From the NCBI GenBank assembly GCA_916720425.1, contig CAKARD010000002.1, positions 1 through 40,403 of the forward strand: a stretch of 40,403 bases of DNA, given 5' to 3'. The stretch is from an uncultured Kingella sp. Lineage in GTDB: Bacteria > Pseudomonadota > Gammaproteobacteria > Burkholderiales > Neisseriaceae. The position numbers were made by a program, and so were the translations under genes. Every line of letters starts with the position of its first letter. Positions within the stretch are counted from its first letter, which is position 1. Below, in pieces: positions 25,456-34,219 of this stretch. Under the pieces are notes generated by a model, which made no database searches, was not told the origin of the DNA, and saw only the letters and a program-made list of their open reading frames with translations.

Positions 25456-25718
25456 ATGATTTAAAATCTGAAATTAAAACCTTGATTATTGAAAGTTTGG
25501 GCTTGGAAGATTTGAGTCCTGCAGATATAGAAGACCATGCTCCTTTATTTGGTGATGAAGGGTTGGGCTTAGACAGCGTTGATGCATTAGAGTTAGGCTT
25601 AGCTGTTCAAAAACATTTTGGTTTTCAAATGGATAAAGACAATCAAGCATTGCGTGATAGTTTTGCTAACGTTACAAGCCTTGCAGAATTTGTGCAACAA
25701 CATAAGGATAAAGCATAA
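25452..25718 (+). CDS. Acyl carrier protein 1 of the aryl-polyene-type operon
   Basis: 88 residues. The phosphopantetheine site is Ser42 in GLGLDSVDALELGLAVQ. The rest is the acidic four-helix ACP pattern. Two consecutive ACPs are the rule in APE operons; this one matches the first, with GDEGLGLDSVDALEL. Starts and ends overlap the neighbours (ATGA, TAATG), giving coupled translation. Confidence 0.93.
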   Translation: MNDLKSEIKTLIIESLGLEDLSPADIEDHAPLFGDEGLGLDSVDALELGLAVQKHFGFQMDKDNQALRDSFANVTSLAEFVQQHKDKA

Positions 25719-25981
25719 TGACCGAACAAGAAATTCGCCAAACACTGTTTAATGCATTAGAAAATTTGTTTGAAGTGGATATTTCTCAAATTTCAGGCAA
25801 CACCAATTTATATGAAGATTTGGAAATTGATAGTATAGATGCGATTGACTTATTAGACTATATCAAACGCAATACTGGGCATAAATTACATGCCGAAGAC
25901 TTTCGCAGTGTACGCACGGTAGATGATGTGGTACAAGCGGTATTAAAAAAACAAAATCAATCCCATGAATCACATTCATGA
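25718..25981 (+). CDS. Acyl carrier protein 2 of the aryl-polyene-type operon
   Basis: 87 residues. The phosphopantetheine site is Ser39 in EDLEIDSIDAIDLLDYIKR. It is the second of the ACP pair and differs clearly in sequence from the first, so the two probably serve different steps or partners. The first base of its ATG is the last base of the preceding stop codon. Confidence 0.93.
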   Translation: MTEQEIRQTLFNALENLFEVDISQISGNTNLYEDLEIDSIDAIDLLDYIKRNTGHKLHAEDFRSVRTVDDVVQAVLKKQNQSHESHS

Positions 25982-26517
25982 AATGGCTTTGGTCGGTAAT
26001 ATTGGGGATAATTAGTGTTATTTATCCCTTTTTATGGTATATCGGTCGTGAAAAAGGCTGGTTTGTCTATTTGGCTGCCACCATGTGCTTACTTTGGGGT
26101 ACGCGAGCGATATTGCAACGCGATAAAATACAAAAAATCATTGCATTATGCATAGCCGTATTTTTTGCTCTCATGTGGGTTTTGCGTTTACCACAAAGCA
26201 TGTACTGGTATCCTGTTTGGGTAAATGGTTTAATGTTCTTGGCTTTTGTGGGCAGTTTATTTAGTTCGCAAAGTTTGATAGAACGCTTGGCACGTTTACA
26301 AAATCCTGATTTACCGCTAAAAGGAGTGGTGTATACCCGTAAAGTTACCCAAATATGGTGTATATTTTTTATATTTAATGGCAGCATTGCTGCAGCTTTA
26401 GTGTTATTGTCTTATTACGATTGGTGGGCAATTTATACAGGAATCATTGCCTATATTTTAATGGGTTTGTTAATGAGTGGAGAATGGTGTTATCGTAAAT
26501 GGATACTCAAAGTATAA
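25978..26517 (+). CDS. COG4648-like small membrane protein of aryl polyene clusters
   Basis: 179 residues with about five or six hydrophobic helices (IILGIISVIYPFLWYIG near the start, FIFNGSIAAALVLLSYY toward the end). The RKVTQIWCIFFIFNGSIA block is typical of the conserved membrane protein found beside the ACPs in APE operons. Its biochemical role is unknown. The ATG overlaps the ACP 2 stop, and its end overlaps the next gene by 19 bp. Confidence 0.8.
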   Translation: MKWLWSVILGIISVIYPFLWYIGREKGWFVYLAATMCLLWGTRAILQRDKIQKIIALCIAVFFALMWVLRLPQSMYWYPVWVNGLMFLAFVGSLFSSQSLIERLARLQNPDLPLKGVVYTRKVTQIWCIFFIFNGSIAAALVLLSYYDWWAIYTGIIAYILMGLLMSGEWCYRKWILKV

Positions 26518-27227
26518 AATGGATTGCGATTATTCCACATTATCGCCATATTAAAACCTTGCCACAGGTTATTGAGGCTTTGCGCCAATATCATTTACCT
26601 ATATTGGTAGTAGATGATGGCTCTGGAGAGGCATATCAAGACGAACTCAAACATATTTGTCGTGAGATTTCATTGCTATGCTTACCACAAAATGGTGGCA
26701 AAGGGCATGCCATGAAACACGGTTTTCGTTATGCTACTGAACATGGCTACACTCACGCTTTGCAAATCGATGCTGATGCACAACATTCATTTGGTGATAT
26801 TTCCAAATTATTACTGGCCAGTGAACAAAATCCTGATAGCATCATTTGCACCTATCCTATTTACGATGATAGTGTGCCTAAAACCCGTTTATATGGTCGC
26901 AAAATTACTAATTTTTGGAACTTTATACACACAGGATCATGGGCGATTAAAGATGGCATGTGTGGTTTTCGTGTTTACCCCCTTGCACCTACTATCGCTA
27001 TCTTAAATCATGAATATTTGGGCAACCGTATGGATTTTGACAATGAAATCCTGATTCATTTCTATTGGCGCAACCTTTCCTTTGTTTGGATAGACACGCC
27101 CGTGCGCTATAGCCCCAATGGTATCTCACATTTTCATGCATGGCAGGATAATTGGCTGATTAGCAAAATGCATGCACGCTTATTTTTTCGCATGCTAAAA
27201 CAACATTTACGTTTACATTCTAGCTAA
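26499..27227 (+). CDS. GT2-family glycosyltransferase of the aryl-polyene-type operon
   Basis: 242 residues. A GT-A fold with IAIIPHYRHIKTLPQVIEAL, the nucleotide-sugar site VVDDGSG, NGGKGHAMKHGF and the DxD-like QIDADAQH. It would transfer a sugar, probably onto the lipid or polyene acceptor at the inner face of the inner membrane. In many APE clusters this domain is fused to an acyltransferase (COG4261); here the two are separate genes 33 bp apart. It overlaps the preceding gene by 19 bp. Confidence 0.88.
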   Translation: MDTQSIKWIAIIPHYRHIKTLPQVIEALRQYHLPILVVDDGSGEAYQDELKHICREISLLCLPQNGGKGHAMKHGFRYATEHGYTHALQIDADAQHSFGDISKLLLASEQNPDSIICTYPIYDDSVPKTRLYGRKITNFWNFIHTGSWAIKDGMCGFRVYPLAPTIAILNHEYLGNRMDFDNEILIHFYWRNLSFVWIDTPVRYSPNGISHFHAWQDNWLISKMHARLFFRMLKQHLRLHSS

Positions 27228-27260
27228 TATGAGTAGATTATCTATATTAAGGGAAGTTAA

Positions 27261-28217
27261 ATGAATGCTGAACATTGGGCTCAACAACACGAACGGGGAC
27301 ACGCTTTATTTTTGCGCCTTACCTCGTTTTTGGTACGTTATTTGCCCATTTTCATTTTGCAAATATGCATATGGGTGGTATGCAGCTATTTTTTTATCAC
27401 TTCTGCCAAGCAACGTCGTTATATTGCGCAATATCAATATCAACTCAAGCAAACCTTCCCGAACTGCCCCTTACCACGCTATTTTTCAGTCTATTTACAA
27501 TTCATATCCTTTGGTCAAGCAATCGTAGATCGCTTTGCTGTGTGGCAAAATAAAATCCAATATCAGGATTTGGTGGTAGAAGATACCGATAATTTATATG
27601 ATGACATTCGCCAAACTCAAGCACGAGGGCAAATTCTTATTTGTTCACATTTGGGCAACATTGAAATTTGTCGCGCCTTAGCGTCGCATCACACCCATTT
27701 TAAAATGAATGTACTGGTACACAGCCAACATGCCCAAGCATTCAACCAAGCCCTAAAAAACGCAGGGGCAAGCGATATTAATTTAATTGAAGTGAGCCAA
27801 TTAAATGGTACCAAAATGTTAGAATTAGCCAATCGTTTAGATAAAGGAGAATGGCTGGCTATCGCAGCAGACAGAATCCCTATTCATGGAGAAAAAACCG
27901 TTGCAGTCCAATTTTTAGGCAAAAAAACTTATTTTCCACAAGGTGCATGGTTAATGGCTCAACTACTCAAAGCCAAAACTAATACTGTATTCGTATTAAA
28001 AGAACAAGGGCGTTATCATTTAGTTTTACGCCGTTTTTCTGATGTGCCGCCATTAAACCGCAGCCAACGAGCGGTTTTTTTAGCACAACAAGCGCAACGT
28101 TATGCAGATGAACTGGCACAACAAGCCGCACGCCATCCTTTACAATGGTTCAACTTTTATAATTTTTGGATAGATCCTGATGAACATGAATCCCGTCTTT
28201 TGCCAAGACAAAACTGA
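27261..28217 (+). CDS. LpxL-like lipid acyltransferase
   Basis: 318 residues with an N-terminal membrane helix (about 24-48). The HxxxxE motif of LpxL-type acyltransferases is in CSHLGNIEI (His130, Glu135), followed by AADRIPIHGEKTVAVQFLGKKTYFPQGAWLMAQLLKA, as in the COG4261 acyltransferases of APE clusters. It probably transfers the polyene or a fatty acyl chain to a lipid acceptor. It is the separate counterpart of the C-terminal half of the fused glycosyltransferase-acyltransferase seen in other species. Its end overlaps the thioesterase gene by 38 bp. Confidence 0.85.
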   Translation: MNAEHWAQQHERGHALFLRLTSFLVRYLPIFILQICIWVVCSYFFITSAKQRRYIAQYQYQLKQTFPNCPLPRYFSVYLQFISFGQAIVDRFAVWQNKIQYQDLVVEDTDNLYDDIRQTQARGQILICSHLGNIEICRALASHHTHFKMNVLVHSQHAQAFNQALKNAGASDINLIEVSQLNGTKMLELANRLDKGEWLAIAADRIPIHGEKTVAVQFLGKKTYFPQGAWLMAQLLKAKTNTVFVLKEQGRYHLVLRRFSDVPPLNRSQRAVFLAQQAQRYADELAQQAARHPLQWFNFYNFWIDPDEHESRLLPRQN

Positions 28218-28623
28218 AATTATCGTCCCTTTTTTTGATGTTGACAGCTTAATGATAGTTTGGCATGGGCATTATATTAAATATTTAGAAATTGCCCGTT
28301 GTGCTTTTTTGGCAAAAATCCAACATGATTACAATGTCATGCGCCAAACAGGCTATGCTTATCCCATTGTTAAACTGGATTTAAAATACATTAAACCTGC
28401 TTCATTTGGACAAAAAATAGAAGTGCATATGGCCGTCATAGAATTTGAAAGCTGCTTTAAAGTACGCTATCGTATTATAGACCAACAAACAGGCGAATTA
28501 TTAACCAAAGCCACCACCACACAAGCAGCAGTGTGTATAGAAACAGGACAAATGCAGTTTCAAACGCCTGCTGTATTTCAACAGGCTATTCGTCATTTTT
28601 CTGGAATGGAACATCATGATTAA
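28180..28623 (+). CDS. 4-hydroxybenzoyl-CoA thioesterase-like hotdog protein
   Basis: 147 residues. VPFFDVDSLMIVWHGHYIKYLEIARCAF is the active-site helix of the acyl-CoA/ACP thioesterase family, with an Asp in the catalytic loop (about residue 22). In APE operons a thioesterase of this type likely edits or releases carrier-bound intermediates. GGA nine bases before the ATG supports the start; an in-frame ATG follows two codons later. It overlaps both neighbours. Confidence 0.87.
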   Translation: MNMNPVFCQDKTEIIVPFFDVDSLMIVWHGHYIKYLEIARCAFLAKIQHDYNVMRQTGYAYPIVKLDLKYIKPASFGQKIEVHMAVIEFESCFKVRYRIIDQQTGELLTKATTTQAAVCIETGQMQFQTPAVFQQAIRHFSGMEHHD

Positions 28624-29212
28624 AAAAAAGATTTTTGCCGCTTTGGCTTTGCTAATCAGTGCTTATACTTGGGCCCTATCACCTGAAGAATTAACAGCAC
28701 AATTACAACAACCCAACAGCGTACAAGGTCAATTTATACAACAACGATTTTTAAAATCCCTCAAACAACCGATGCAAACCCGCGGAGAGTTTGCATTAAA
28801 AAAACAAGTGGGCCTATTTTGGCATGTACAAAAACCATTAGATGTACAATTGCGTGTACGCCCACAAGGAATCGCGCAATGGGACAAACAAAGCAAAACA
28901 TGGCGCAACAGTCAACAGGGAAATCAAAACACACAAATCAAACTGTTTATGGCATTATTAAGCGGTGATATGCGTGAATTAAGCAAACATTTTGACATAC
29001 AAGTATCAGGTAGTTTGACCAATTGGACGCTAAAACTTACTCCCAAAACTTTAGTCATGAAGCAAATTTTTACTGATATTCAAATCACAGGCAATCAAAC
29101 CATACACCAAGTTAATTTATATGAAAAGCAAGGTGATAGAACCATCATGCAGTTTGAAAATACACAAATCAACCAAGCTTTATCCCATAACGCGCAAAAT
29201 GCATTGGAATAA
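28616..29212 (+). CDS. LolA-like periplasmic lipid carrier
   Basis: 198 residues. A cleavable signal peptide (KKKIFAALALLISAYTWA, cut about residue 20) has no lipobox. The mature part has the LolA-like half-barrel pattern: VQGQFIQQRFLKSLKQPMQTRGEFALKKQVGLFWHVQKP. In APE operons this protein is thought to carry the lipid product across the periplasm to the outer membrane. It overlaps the thioesterase gene by 8 bp and ends 3 bp before the ligase. Confidence 0.85.
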   Translation: MIKKKIFAALALLISAYTWALSPEELTAQLQQPNSVQGQFIQQRFLKSLKQPMQTRGEFALKKQVGLFWHVQKPLDVQLRVRPQGIAQWDKQSKTWRNSQQGNQNTQIKLFMALLSGDMRELSKHFDIQVSGSLTNWTLKLTPKTLVMKQIFTDIQITGNQTIHQVNLYEKQGDRTIMQFENTQINQALSHNAQNALE

Positions 29213-29215
29213 ACC

Positions 29216-30817
29216 ATGTGGTTAAATGATCTGATTAATAACAAAGCAACATATCATTCATTGCGCTGCCAAGTTTCTGCTCTACTCCCTTCATTAAAAC
29301 CAGCTCAAACCATTGCCTTATATACACAAGATGCACAAAAATTTCTGATTGCATTGTTGGCAGCTTGGCAAGCAGGTGCAGAAATTTGGCTTTTGCCCAA
29401 TCTCACTCAAGAAGCACAAGTCTGGGCTGCTCAAGCGGATTTGTGTTTATCCGACCAAGTGATATCGCATCATAATGGTATCATTTTAGACAATATCCCA
29501 TCGGCCCATGCACCTATTCATTTAAATCTTTCCTCACAAGCCCGTTTGATTTTGCAAACTTCAGGCTCAAGCGGTCAAGCAAAACTAATTCAAAAAACAG
29601 CACAACAAATGTGTGATGAAGCGCAAACTATTGCACAAACGTTGCCCTCAAACTGGCGACAATGTCGTGCTTTAGCCAGCATATCTCCGCAACATTTATA
29701 TGGCCTCACCTTTCGTATTTTTGTTGCTTTGCAAATGGATTGGAGTATTGAATCTGAAACTTGTGCTTTTCCTGAAGATTTTATTTGTCAAAGCAAACAA
29801 AATTGTATATGGCTAAGTAGTCCAACTTTATTATCGCATTGTGTGCTGTCTCATTCACAAAATTGGCAAAAAAATGTGTTAGGTATTATTAGTGCAGGGG
29901 GTATGTTGCCCGAACCAACACGCCAAATATTTGCACAATATGTAACAGATATTACAGATATTTATGGTAGCAGCGAAACAGGTGTCATAGCTTGGAGACG
30001 AAATCAAAATAAACATCATTTATTCAAACATGTGCAATTAACACTACAACAAGATAATTGGTCTGTGCAATCATTATGGTCAGGGGGTGAACATCAATTG
30101 GCAGATAACATTGAACACGAGCATAATACGTTGGTTATACATGGCAGAGTGGATCGGATCATTAAATTAGGCGATAAGCGTTTATCATTACATCAAATTG
30201 AAAATACACTAATACATCACCCTTATATCGCAGATGCACATTGTGTGTTTTATCAAAGACGTATTGGTGCATGGCTTGCATTAAATGAAGCGGGAATAAA
30301 TTACTTTCGCCAACAAGGGCGCAAAGCAACGATTGAAAATATACGCCAATCTTTACAACCACAATTAGAACGAATTGCTTTACCACGTTATTGGCGTTTT
30401 ATTGCACACCATCTGCCACGCAATATGCAAGGTAAATTACGCGCCCAGGATGTCAGCCAAGTCTTTGAAACAACTTGTCGTACGCCAATATGGCATCAAG
30501 ATGCTCAAAATGGACAAGAGTATGAATTTTCTGCCGTTGTACCATTAGAATTGTGTTATTTTCCAGGGCATTTTGCCACATTCCCTTTAGTTCCTGGTGT
30601 GATAGAAGTACAATGGGTGGTGGATTTAGCCAAACAAGTGGGTTTATTGTCTAAACCCATATACCAAATAGAAAATTTGAAATACCAAAACTTTATCAGA
30701 CCCAATGATACCGTACGTGTGCAGTTACGTTATGATGAAGTGAAAGCAAAAATTTACTTTTCTTTATCGGTTTTAGATCATTCCTGTGCAGTGGGTAGAA
30801 TTATTATAGCAAAATAA
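29216..30817 (+). CDS. Adenylate-forming acyl ligase fused to an ApeI-like dehydratase
   Basis: 533 residues, two domains. The ANL domain (about 1-405) has the P-loop LQTSGSSGQAKLIQK (111-127), DIYGSSETGV and GRVDRIIKLGDKRLSL, and would activate an aryl acid starter as adenylate for loading on an ACP. The C-terminal hotdog domain (about 410-533) has YFPGHFATFPLVPGVIEVQWV, the FabZ/FabA-type dehydratase pocket. A 4-hydroxybenzoate-like starter is typical of APE but is not shown by the sequence. It is the last gene of the operon, before a strong hairpin. Order differs from the enterobacterial cluster, where the ligase precedes the glycosyltransferase. Confidence 0.85.
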   Translation: MWLNDLINNKATYHSLRCQVSALLPSLKPAQTIALYTQDAQKFLIALLAAWQAGAEIWLLPNLTQEAQVWAAQADLCLSDQVISHHNGIILDNIPSAHAPIHLNLSSQARLILQTSGSSGQAKLIQKTAQQMCDEAQTIAQTLPSNWRQCRALASISPQHLYGLTFRIFVALQMDWSIESETCAFPEDFICQSKQNCIWLSSPTLLSHCVLSHSQNWQKNVLGIISAGGMLPEPTRQIFAQYVTDITDIYGSSETGVIAWRRNQNKHHLFKHVQLTLQQDNWSVQSLWSGGEHQLADNIEHEHNTLVIHGRVDRIIKLGDKRLSLHQIENTLIHHPYIADAHCVFYQRRIGAWLALNEAGINYFRQQGRKATIENIRQSLQPQLERIALPRYWRFIAHHLPRNMQGKLRAQDVSQVFETTCRTPIWHQDAQNGQEYEFSAVVPLELCYFPGHFATFPLVPGVIEVQWVVDLAKQVGLLSKPIYQIENLKYQNFIRPNDTVRVQLRYDEVKAKIYFSLSVLDHSCAVGRIIIAK

Positions 30818-30854
30818 ACGTAAACCAGTCCGCTTCTCGAACTGGTTTACGTTT
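30816..30854. terminator. Terminator after the aryl-polyene-type operon
   Basis: A stem of about 14 bp (AAACGTAAACCAGT at 30816-30829 with 30841-30854) and an 11-nt loop, overlapping the stop codon. The arms end in A/T-rich sequence on both strands, so it can serve the convergent DUF2167 gene too. Confidence 0.8.
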
Positions 30855-30866
30855 AAATTTATACTG

Positions 30867-31811
30867 TTATTCTCTATTATTACGCTTTTTAAACCACGCC
30901 CCTAGCGCAACAAATCCCACAATAACCAACTTCCAGAATTTTACCAAAGTTGCACCTATTAGAGCTAATAAACCCAGTTTTTTTGCCGCCACACCGCCGA
31001 CTAATGCTGCCAAACCATATTCTGCTACTTTATCTGTGACCTCATTAAAATCACTATAACGCTGCCCTTCTTTGAAAGTAATAGCGGAAAGAATCTCTTG
31101 TGCAATAGGTTTAATCGCATCAGCGTGACTCAATGACGTGACTAAAGTCGCATCAATATAGCCATATCGCCCTAATACTGAAGTATTGTAATTAATACTG
31201 GGATCGGGATCTTGTCCACCCTTTTGATAAACATCTACTGACCAAATCAAATGGTGCATTTGCTCGTTATATTGAGGTTTTTCTATCCAACCATGCGTTT
31301 CTACTTCAGCAATGCCTTGTGAGACGCGAATTTTATTTTGTTCTTCAGTTCCCTCTTTGATATTTTTTAACAGGGCATCAGTATCCCAGTTTTTAGCCTC
31401 GTCATCTTTAATATAACCTACTGCATCATAAGTTAAATCAGCAAACCAGTTTTCTTCATTTTGAGGCAAAATCAAGCCATAACGTGCCTCTGATACACGA
31501 TTACCCCAAAATTGCATTAATTTATTGGCAGCCTCTTTAGGTAAAAACATCATGCCTTTGGGTAAATTAAGCACCGCTTGTTTGCCTAATTCTATGGTAG
31601 CAGGCCCTTCTTGCGCCTGTTGCATAATGGAATCTAATAATTCCATATCTTGATTATCTATAGTACCTGAGGCTATTTCGGTTTCTGATGAAGAAATGGG
31701 AAGGTTGCTTTCTGTGTTATTGGCGTTGTTTGGTGCAGCAAATATAGGGGCAGATATACCCAATAATGCATACATCACCATTTTAGCCAACCATTTTTTC
31801 TGAATAAACAT
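30867..31811 (-). CDS. DUF2167 membrane-anchored protein
   Basis: 314 residues from the ATG that has AGGA six bases upstream; an in-frame ATG ten codons earlier has no such site. A signal peptide (about 1-26) is followed by the DUF2167 domain: GPATIELGKQAVLNLPKGMMFLPKEAA, ENWFADLTYDAVGYIKDDEAKNWD, and NYNTSVLGRYGYIDATLV. Two C-terminal membrane helices end in KKRNNRE. The bulk should lie in the periplasm. The family's function is unknown. A terminator separates it from icd upstream. Confidence 0.87.
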   Translation of the reverse strand: MFIQKKWLAKMVMYALLGISAPIFAAPNNANNTESNLPISSSETEIASGTIDNQDMELLDSIMQQAQEGPATIELGKQAVLNLPKGMMFLPKEAANKLMQFWGNRVSEARYGLILPQNEENWFADLTYDAVGYIKDDEAKNWDTDALLKNIKEGTEEQNKIRVSQGIAEVETHGWIEKPQYNEQMHHLIWSVDVYQKGGQDPDPSINYNTSVLGRYGYIDATLVTSLSHADAIKPIAQEILSAITFKEGQRYSDFNEVTDKVAEYGLAALVGGVAAKKLGLLALIGATLVKFWKLVIVGFVALGAWFKKRNNRE

Positions 31812-31827
31812 ATCTAATCCTAAAAAA

Positions 31828-31860
31828 TTAAACAAACCCAATTATTATGAGTTTGTTTAA
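31828..31860 (-). terminator. Terminator of icd
   Basis: On the minus strand a 10-bp stem (31860-31851 with 31837-31828; GTTTGTTTAA type) is followed by TTTTTTA. It lies 8 bp after the icd stop. Confidence 0.8.
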
Positions 31861-31867
31861 ATATTAA

Positions 31868-34090
31868 TTATAAACTATCAATAATACGATTGAATACAAC
31901 ACTGGGGCGCATTGCTTGTGTTGCTTTTTGTGCATTTGGGGCGTAATAGCCACCAATATCCATCGCTTTACCTTGTATATCAAGTAGTGCTTGCACAATA
32001 TGTGTTTCGTTTTGTGCCAGTTGTTTTGCAATGGGTGCAAAGATTTGCGCTAATTGTATGTCTTGGGTTTGCTCTGCTAAGGCTTTTGCCCAATACAATG
32101 CTAAATAAAAATGGCTACCTCGATTGTCTAGTTCACCCACACGCGGTTTGGGTGATTTTTCATTAAGCAAGAGCTGTTCGGTGGCAGCATCCAGCGTTTC
32201 AGCTAAAGTTTGCGCTCGAGTATTACCTGTGGTTTGAGCCAAGTGTTCTAGTGATACTGCCAATGCCAAAAACTCACCCAAGCTATCCCAACGCAAGTGG
32301 TTTTCATCAAAAAATTGTTGAGCTAATTTGGGTGCTGAGCCACCTGCACCTGTTTCAAATAAGCCACCACCATTCATTAAAGGCACAATAGACAGCATTT
32401 TGGCACTGGTACCCACTTCCAAAATCGGGAATAAATCCGTCAAATAATCACGCAACACATTGCCTGAAACAGAAATGGTATCTTTGCCTTCTTTTAAGCG
32501 TTTTAAAGTATACAAACATGCTTGCTCAGGAGCCAAAATTTGAATATCTAAACCTTGAGTATCATGATTATTGAGGTAGCGTTTTACTTTTTCAATTAAA
32601 GCTGCATCATGTGGACGAGATTCATCTAACCAAAATACAGCGGGGGTATTACTCAAACGTGCACGTTTTACTGCCAATGCAACCCAATCTTGAATGGGGG
32701 CATCTTTGGTTTGACACGCACGCCAAATATCACCTACTTCTACTTGATGTTCAGTTAAAATATTACCCCGTTCATCAATCATTTGTACGACACCATTAGC
32801 AGTCATTTCAAATGTTTTATCATGTGAACCATATTCTTCGGCTTTTTGCGCCATCAAACCCACATTGGGTACCGTACCCATAGTACGTGGATCAAACGCA
32901 CCATGTTCACGACAAAAATCAATGGTCGCTTGATAAATACCTGCATAGCTACTATCAGGAATCACGGCTTTAGTATCACGTAAATCACCGTTTTTATCCC
33001 ACATTTTACCTGAATTGCGAATCATGGCAGGCATAGAAGCATCAACAATTACATCGCTTGGAACATGTAAATTGGTGATTCCTTTACTACTGTCAACCAT
33101 GGCAACATCAGGCGCATTAGCTAAGGCGTGGTCTATGGTTTGTTGTACTGCTTGGCGCGTGTTATCGTCTAATTTGTCTAACGCTACCAATAATGCACCC
33201 AAGCCATTATTTGGATTAACCCCTATTTGTGCTAATTGTGTACCATATTGTTCAAACACAGGCGCAATAAATTCTCGCAAGGCGTATCCAAAAATGATCG
33301 GATCGGATACTTTCATCATGGTTGCTTTTAAATGCAAAGAAAACAATAAATTATGCGCTTTAGCATCAGCAATTTGAGTACGTAAAAAGGTTTGCAAAGC
33401 ACGGCGACTCATTACGGTAGCATCAACAATTTCTCCAGCTTTGAGTTTTAATGGTGTGCGCAAAGGAGTCTGTTTGCCCAATTTGTCAGTAAAGATAATA
33501 TTCACCGTTGTATCATGAGGAATCACCACACTTTGTTCATTATGAAAAAAATCGCCTTCACTCATCGTAGCCACATGGGTTTGACTTTCTTTTGACCATT
33601 CCCCCATTTTGTGAGGGAATTTTTTGGCGAAATTTTTTACGGCTTTGGGCGCACGACGATCAGAATTACCTTCGCGCAACACGGGATTAACAGCACTACC
33701 TTTTACACGATCATAACGCTCACGAATAGCGCGTTCTTCATCTGTTTTGGGATCAGTAGGATAATCGGGTAAGGCATAACCTTTTGATTGTAATTCTGCA
33801 ATGGCAGCCAATAATTGTGGCACAGATGCGCTAATATTAGGTAATTTAATCACATTGGCACTAGGTTCAGTAACCTTTTGACCTAACAGAGCTAATGCAT
33901 CAGGAACCCGTTGTGACTCAGGCAATATATCAGAAAAAGTTGCCAAAATACGCCCTGACAAAGAAATGTCTGCCACATCTATATCAATATTGGCTTGGCG
34001 TGTAAATGCACGAATAATAGGCAATAAAGAATACGTTGCCAGTGCAGGTGATTCATCGGTATGAGTATAAATAATGGTATTTTGACTCAT
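31868..34090 (-). CDS. icd: NADP-dependent isocitrate dehydrogenase, monomeric type
   Basis: 740 residues, full length for the monomeric (about 80 kDa) isocitrate dehydrogenase, which oxidises isocitrate to 2-oxoglutarate and makes NADPH in the citric acid cycle. It is unrelated in length to the dimeric 416-residue form. The start IIYTHTDESPALATYSLLPII, the segment NPVLREGNSDRRAPKAVKNFA and the end region LPVGGYYAPN-like DIGGYYAPNAQKATQAMRPS are diagnostic. AAGGGAG five bases before the ATG. A TATAAT with an overlapping palindrome about 70 bp upstream is the probable promoter. Confidence 0.96.
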   Translation of the reverse strand: MSQNTIIYTHTDESPALATYSLLPIIRAFTRQANIDIDVADISLSGRILATFSDILPESQRVPDALALLGQKVTEPSANVIKLPNISASVPQLLAAIAELQSKGYALPDYPTDPKTDEERAIRERYDRVKGSAVNPVLREGNSDRRAPKAVKNFAKKFPHKMGEWSKESQTHVATMSEGDFFHNEQSVVIPHDTTVNIIFTDKLGKQTPLRTPLKLKAGEIVDATVMSRRALQTFLRTQIADAKAHNLLFSLHLKATMMKVSDPIIFGYALREFIAPVFEQYGTQLAQIGVNPNNGLGALLVALDKLDDNTRQAVQQTIDHALANAPDVAMVDSSKGITNLHVPSDVIVDASMPAMIRNSGKMWDKNGDLRDTKAVIPDSSYAGIYQATIDFCREHGAFDPRTMGTVPNVGLMAQKAEEYGSHDKTFEMTANGVVQMIDERGNILTEHQVEVGDIWRACQTKDAPIQDWVALAVKRARLSNTPAVFWLDESRPHDAALIEKVKRYLNNHDTQGLDIQILAPEQACLYTLKRLKEGKDTISVSGNVLRDYLTDLFPILEVGTSAKMLSIVPLMNGGGLFETGAGGSAPKLAQQFFDENHLRWDSLGEFLALAVSLEHLAQTTGNTRAQTLAETLDAATEQLLLNEKSPKPRVGELDNRGSHFYLALYWAKALAEQTQDIQLAQIFAPIAKQLAQNETHIVQALLDIQGKAMDIGGYYAPNAQKATQAMRPSVVFNRIIDSL

Positions 34091-34158
34091 AAAAACTCCC
34101 TTAAATATATTGTTCTTCTAACAGATTGTTACCATTTATGCTTTATGGCAACGCGAGA

Positions 34159-34179
34159 ATTATAACGCAAACTTGCGTT
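34159..34179 (-). promoter_or_regulatory. Probable icd promoter element with overlapping palindrome
   Basis: On the minus strand TATAAT (34164-34159) is immediately preceded by AACGCAAGTTTGCGTT (34179-34164), a 16-bp perfect palindrome. No good -35 is seen, so an activator or repressor at the palindrome is plausible. It lies between the flippase stop and icd. Confidence 0.5.
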
Positions 34180-34219
34180 TATTAGCATAATTTTACCAAC
34201 AATATCTGTTCAAATCACT

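Noticed and set aside
33015..33377. 120-codon open frame on the plus strand inside icd
   Set aside because: Lies wholly within the monomeric isocitrate dehydrogenase coding region, which is certain.
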